64,000 bases of DNA from Methyloversatilis universalis. Its GTDB lineage: Bacteria; Pseudomonadota; Gammaproteobacteria; Methylococcales; Methylococcaceae. The first letter of the stretch is position 1. Each line of letters starts with the position of its first letter. Shown in pieces: positions 61,278 through 64,000 of this stretch. Made by a program: the position numbers and the translations under genes. The stretch spans positions 17,697-81,696 of the forward strand of contig DYIL01000011.1 of assembly GCA_020723665.1 (NCBI GenBank), in the 5' to 3' direction. The notes beneath the pieces were generated by a model. It did not search any database. It had not been told where the DNA came from and saw nothing but the letters and a program-made list of their open reading frames with translations.

Positions 61278-62762
61278 TCAGGCGAAGAGACCATGGAGAT
61301 ACCATCCGCCGTCTCCATCGAGCTCTTGGTATATCCAGGCGCGAACGCCATCCGGGCTCACCGCCACGCAATAATCCCGCCGGATCGGAGCGCCGTCCCA
61401 CCAGCCGCTTTCGATGCGCTCCCGCTCCGGCAGTAATCGGTAACGAGTCGGATCGCAGGGGCGAGGCTTGGGCAGCAGCCATAATGGTCGACGGCCTTTG
61501 CCCAAAGCGAAGCCGCTGGGCGATTCGTTCCATTCCCAGGCGCATTCAGGGCGGTGATCGGCCGCGGTAGCCAGGAAACGCAAGGCGTCGCGTCCCAGGC
61601 GTTGCTGTAATTGCTCCAGCAAGGTTTCCCAATCCAGGGCACCCGGCGTATCGGCGGCGAACAAGTCGGTTTCATGCGCCCGATAGGGCTGCAGCGAATC
61701 GCAGCGGAGGCTAAGGGCGGTGACGGCGGCGGGCAGTGGCGTTCGTTCCAGGCGCTCGTTCAGCAGCATCGAAATCCGCTCGGGATCGCGGCTGGCGTAG
61801 CGAAGCTTGAGCTCCAGGCGCGTGGCCGGCCGGCGGAAGTGAGACAGATCCAGTTCCAGCCGGTCGGTGGCGGCGTCGTGCCGGCGCAGAAAGGCGACCA
61901 AGTCTTCCAGCAGAACCGCGCACATGGGGCGAAGGTGAGCCAGGTTCCCGGTTTCCGCCGCGAGTTCCCGATGGGCTTCGAAAACGGGCGGCGACTTGAA
62001 GAGTTGAAGTATCTCTTTTTCCCGGCCGGCGGCCCGGTCGAGTTGGCGCAGCACGGCAAGGCCGTAACGTCGGGCGAGGCCGTCCCGCGGCAAGCGCCAG
62101 AGATCACGTAGGGTATGAAGGCCAGCCTTGGCGAGCCGACTCACGGTATCCCTCTCCAAGGGCAAGCGGGCGATAGCTAGATCGCCAAGCCCGGAGCGCA
62201 GCGCCGTCGGCTCCTCCAGCGTCCGCTCCAGATCGGAGGATGCCATGAGCCATGCGGGGAAAGGCGCCGGCGCCGCCGCGAAAACGGCGCGATGGCCTAA
62301 GGCTTCGAGTTCGGCTCGCAGCCGCTGTATCAAGGACTCCAGCCCGCCGAACAGAGTCAGGCTGCCGCGGATTTCGAGGAGCAGGGCGGCTGGGTAATCA
62401 AGGCTTATCCAGGGCGTAAAGCCGAGCCCGATTTCCGCCAGCCTTTCCAGCGTCTCGCGCTCCATCCGTTCGTCGCGGCGATACAGTCGCAAATCGGCGC
62501 ACGAAGCCAAGGCCGCGTTCGTAGGCAAGCCGGGACGGACGCCGAAAAACCGGGCTGCGGGGGTGACAGCGGAAATCAGAGAACGTCCGCCGCTGTCCAC
62601 CCATGCGGCGGCAGGGTGATGGTCTTCGAGCCCGAAGACTTCCAGCGGCAAATGCGGCAGATAACAGCACAGCCAGAGCGCCGTGGGCGCCGAATGCGCG
62701 GTGCCGGAGGTTTGCGCCGTCGGTGGCGTGGGTGGAATTGCCGGAAAAGCGTGCAAAGCCAT
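61278..62762 (-). CDS. imuB: ImuB, inactive Y-family polymerase-like protein
   Basis: Protein of 494 residues of the DNA polymerase Y-like ImuB family, which tethers DnaE2 to the beta clamp and is thought to lack polymerase activity. The start of the palm domain (LWLCCYLPHLPLEVFGL) has no catalytic Asp pair of the active Y polymerases, as usual for ImuB. ATG 62762 follows a short Pro/Thr-rich N terminus. No imuA is found upstream, and no LexA box was identified. Confidence 0.9.
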   Translation of the reverse strand: MALHAFPAIPPTPPTAQTSGTAHSAPTALWLCCYLPHLPLEVFGLEDHHPAAAWVDSGGRSLISAVTPAARFFGVRPGLPTNAALASCADLRLYRRDERMERETLERLAEIGLGFTPWISLDYPAALLLEIRGSLTLFGGLESLIQRLRAELEALGHRAVFAAAPAPFPAWLMASSDLERTLEEPTALRSGLGDLAIARLPLERDTVSRLAKAGLHTLRDLWRLPRDGLARRYGLAVLRQLDRAAGREKEILQLFKSPPVFEAHRELAAETGNLAHLRPMCAVLLEDLVAFLRRHDAATDRLELDLSHFRRPATRLELKLRYASRDPERISMLLNERLERTPLPAAVTALSLRCDSLQPYRAHETDLFAADTPGALDWETLLEQLQQRLGRDALRFLATAADHRPECAWEWNESPSGFALGKGRRPLWLLPKPRPCDPTRYRLLPERERIESGWWDGAPIRRDYCVAVSPDGVRAWIYQELDGDGGWYLHGLFA

Positions 62763-63175
62763 GGGTCGTTTCAGCGTTTTTATGGGGGTTTCAGTGCGAC
62801 ACGGCGGCGTCGGACTATCCGGAAAGACGCGATCCAAGGCGCTGCCGCGGGGAACCGTTTAGCGTCCATCCTGATGAGTCTGGAGAAGGGGCCGATTGGA
62901 GCCCCGATCCTGGGTGTAATTTTGGCTCGATTCTCGGGGCGGAGCCAGGGGTAGGGGTAAAGAACGGCCGGCGAGTTTCGGTATGTTCAAACGTTCATGG
63001 ACATCGGCCGAAGGGTTCGTCCGGCACTCGGCAAACGCGGAGCGCCCTCCGAACTGAACGGCAATGTAGCCGGAACCCGACAGCTACACGACGTCAATGG
63101 CGTACGGCGCACTCCCACGGATTCAGGTTCTCGTTTATAGTGACCAGACTGACTAGTCTGGTTATCGAGGTTTCC
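62763..63175. other. Intergenic region between imuB and the toxin-antitoxin pair
   Basis: A divergent 413-bp spacer where imuA would normally lie. Frames here are short and unrelated to ImuA/SulA. The right end holds the palindrome and promoter-like sequence of the toxin-antitoxin operon. No CTG-N10-CAG type SOS box was recognised near imuB. Confidence 0.5.
63136..63162 (+). promoter_or_regulatory. Candidate promoter -10 and autoregulatory palindrome of the toxin-antitoxin operon
   Basis: TATAGT (63136-63141) resembles a -10 box. It is directly followed by a perfect palindrome, ACCAGACT-GACT-AGTCTGGT (63143-63162), which ends 13 bp before the antitoxin ATG. Phd-type antitoxins repress their own promoter by binding such palindromes. 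Confidence 0.55.
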
Positions 63176-63424
63176 ATGCGTGTATGGGCATTGCAAGACG
63201 CCAAAGCGTGTTTGAGCGAAGTGGTGCGGCTCGCAATGGGGCACGAACCACAAGAAATCACCTTGCGTGGCGAGCCAGCGGTGGTGGTGCTGTCTGTGGA
63301 GGACTACCGCCGTTTGGTCCACCCGAAACCGAGTTTCGTTGAGCTCATCCGCAGTTCACCATTGATGGATGCGGACATCGACCTGACCCGCGAGCAAACG
63401 CTGACTCGGGAGATCGACCTGTGA
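63176..63424 (+). CDS. Phd/YefM-family antitoxin
   Basis: Antitoxin of 82 residues. The N-terminal DNA-binding part (WALQDAKACLSEVVRLAM, ITLRGEPAVVVLSVEDYRRL) is typical of Phd/YefM proteins, and the C-terminal acidic tail (MDADIDLTREQT) would wrap the toxin. ATG 63176 is used; the long upstream frame is not supported. The stop overlaps the toxin GTG start by 4 bp, so the pair is coupled. Confidence 0.9.
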   Translation: MRVWALQDAKACLSEVVRLAMGHEPQEITLRGEPAVVVLSVEDYRRLVHPKPSFVELIRSSPLMDADIDLTREQTLTREIDL

Positions 63425-63861
63425 ACGGCGGAGGATTCCTGCTTAACACGAACGTCTTATCGGAACTGCGCCGCAAACAACCCGAACCGAAGGTGTTGCA
63501 ATGGTTCGAGCAGGTCGCCGACGACAAGCTTCATCTAAGCGTGTTGACCATCGGCGAAATCCGTCGCGGCATCGAGCGCCTGACGGACCCGGCACAACAA
63601 CGCCGTCTGACCGACTGGCTGGAAGGCGCGTTGTTCCCCTGGCTGGGTTCGCAGCTGTTGCCGGTGAGCCTTGCCGTCGTCGAGCGTTGGGGTCGCTTGT
63701 GCGGTGCGGCCGGCCGCCCGTTGCCTACGATCGACAGCCTGCTCGCCGCGACCGCTCTGGAGCATGGCTTGGCCCTAGTGACGCGCAATCTGGGCGATTT
63801 CCAGTATCCCGGACTTTGCGTCATCGACCCCTGGGATGCGAGTTCTGATTCCGTTTATTGA
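63421..63861 (+). CDS. VapC-like PIN-domain toxin with altered active site
   Basis: PIN-domain protein of 146 residues, normally a Mg-dependent ribonuclease. Glu46 (IGEIRRGIE), Asp105 (TIDSLLAA) and Asp126 (TRNLGDF) keep the acidic cluster. However, the first acidic residue of the usual DTN motif is Asn9 (LLNTNVLSEL; codon AAC). Loss of this ligand is expected to weaken or abolish cleavage. Either the toxin is disarmed, or this residue is tolerated. The GTG start overlaps the antitoxin stop. Confidence 0.88.
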   Translation: MNGGGFLLNTNVLSELRRKQPEPKVLQWFEQVADDKLHLSVLTIGEIRRGIERLTDPAQQRRLTDWLEGALFPWLGSQLLPVSLAVVERWGRLCGAAGRPLPTIDSLLAATALEHGLALVTRNLGDFQYPGLCVIDPWDASSDSVY

Positions 63862-63878
63862 ACAATCGGAAAATATCT

Positions 63879-63982
63879 TTAAGGAAGCTCTGAACAAGCC
63901 CTCTCCCGCTGGGACAAACCTGTCCTGAGCGAAGTCGAAGGGCTTATTCCATTTCTCGATCAGAAGGGTAACAATAAGAGCT
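63879..63982 (+). repeat. Dispersed hairpin repeat, copy 3, rearranged right end
   Basis: The left part (63879-63948) matches copies 1 and 2 through GGGCTTATT. The terminal part is then present in inverted form: ATTCCATTTCTCGATCAGAA matches the complement of the usual right end. The left flank (GAACAA...GAAAATATC) is shared with copy 2. It begins 18 bp after the toxin stop. Confidence 0.75.
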
Positions 63983-64000
63983 GTTCTTTTAGGTGTGAAC

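Overview
The window is high-GC DNA from a gammaproteobacterium. The gene orders rpoZ-spoT-ridA-recG, hslV-hslU-DUF971-ubiE-ubiJ-ubiB and glnE-ilvE are typical of that class. The dispersed intergenic repeats resemble those of Methylococcaceae-type methanotrophs, but no methane oxidation gene lies here, so the family assignment is an inference. No rRNA, tRNA, CRISPR array, prophage or transposase gene was found.

Region 1 (38-3816, minus): a YhaO/YhaN-like nuclease and SMC-like ATPase pair. Region 2 (4107-18172, plus): a contiguous 14-kb set for one membrane-bound, O2-tolerant group 1 [NiFe] hydrogenase. It encodes the small and large subunits, HupE, cytochrome b, endoprotease, HupF, HyaE, HyaF, rubredoxin, HupK and then HypABFCDE. 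Structural genes come first, subunit-specific maturation next and cofactor synthesis last. Two structured repeats interrupt it. A palindrome over a sigma-70-like -35 box precedes hyaA.

Region 3 (18394-25175): a SAM methyltransferase, a VIT1/CCC1 metal transporter translationally coupled to an APC permease, a class V aminotransferase, a small lipoprotein and repeat-rich spacers. Region 4 (25176-33121): a kinase/ATPase protein, RNase D, an ETF beta/alpha/ETF-QO operon, and ubiA and ubiC. Region 5 (33251-38274): recG, ridA, spoT and rpoZ.

Region 6 (38536-40314) is the most unusual gene. A complete peroxiredoxin-like domain with a CNHC motif is fused in frame, through a Lys-rich linker, to a complete phosphoglycerate kinase. 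No start codon lies near the normal PGK start. Region 7 (40705-46127): ubiB, ubiJ, ubiE, DUF971, hslU and hslV, an aerobic ubiquinone and proteolysis block.

Region 8 (46272-52157): an RlmI-like methyltransferase, a protein with two cNMP-binding domains, a rhodanese domain, a coiled coil and a C-terminal membrane anchor, a divergent DegP/MucD protease, and a small membrane protein. Region 9 (52461-57766): ilvE, glnE, a TPR protein and a Cys-containing membrane-associated protein. Region 10 (57973-62762): error-prone polymerase DnaE2 and ImuB without ImuA. Region 11 (63176-63861): a Phd/VapC-type toxin-antitoxin pair whose PIN toxin has Asn in place of the first catalytic Asp.

A hairpin-forming repeat of about 109 bp occurs at 23652, 40469 and 63879, with a decayed copy at 24907. 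Starts were chosen from overlaps, ribosome-binding sites and family lengths, and alternatives are stated where they matter.
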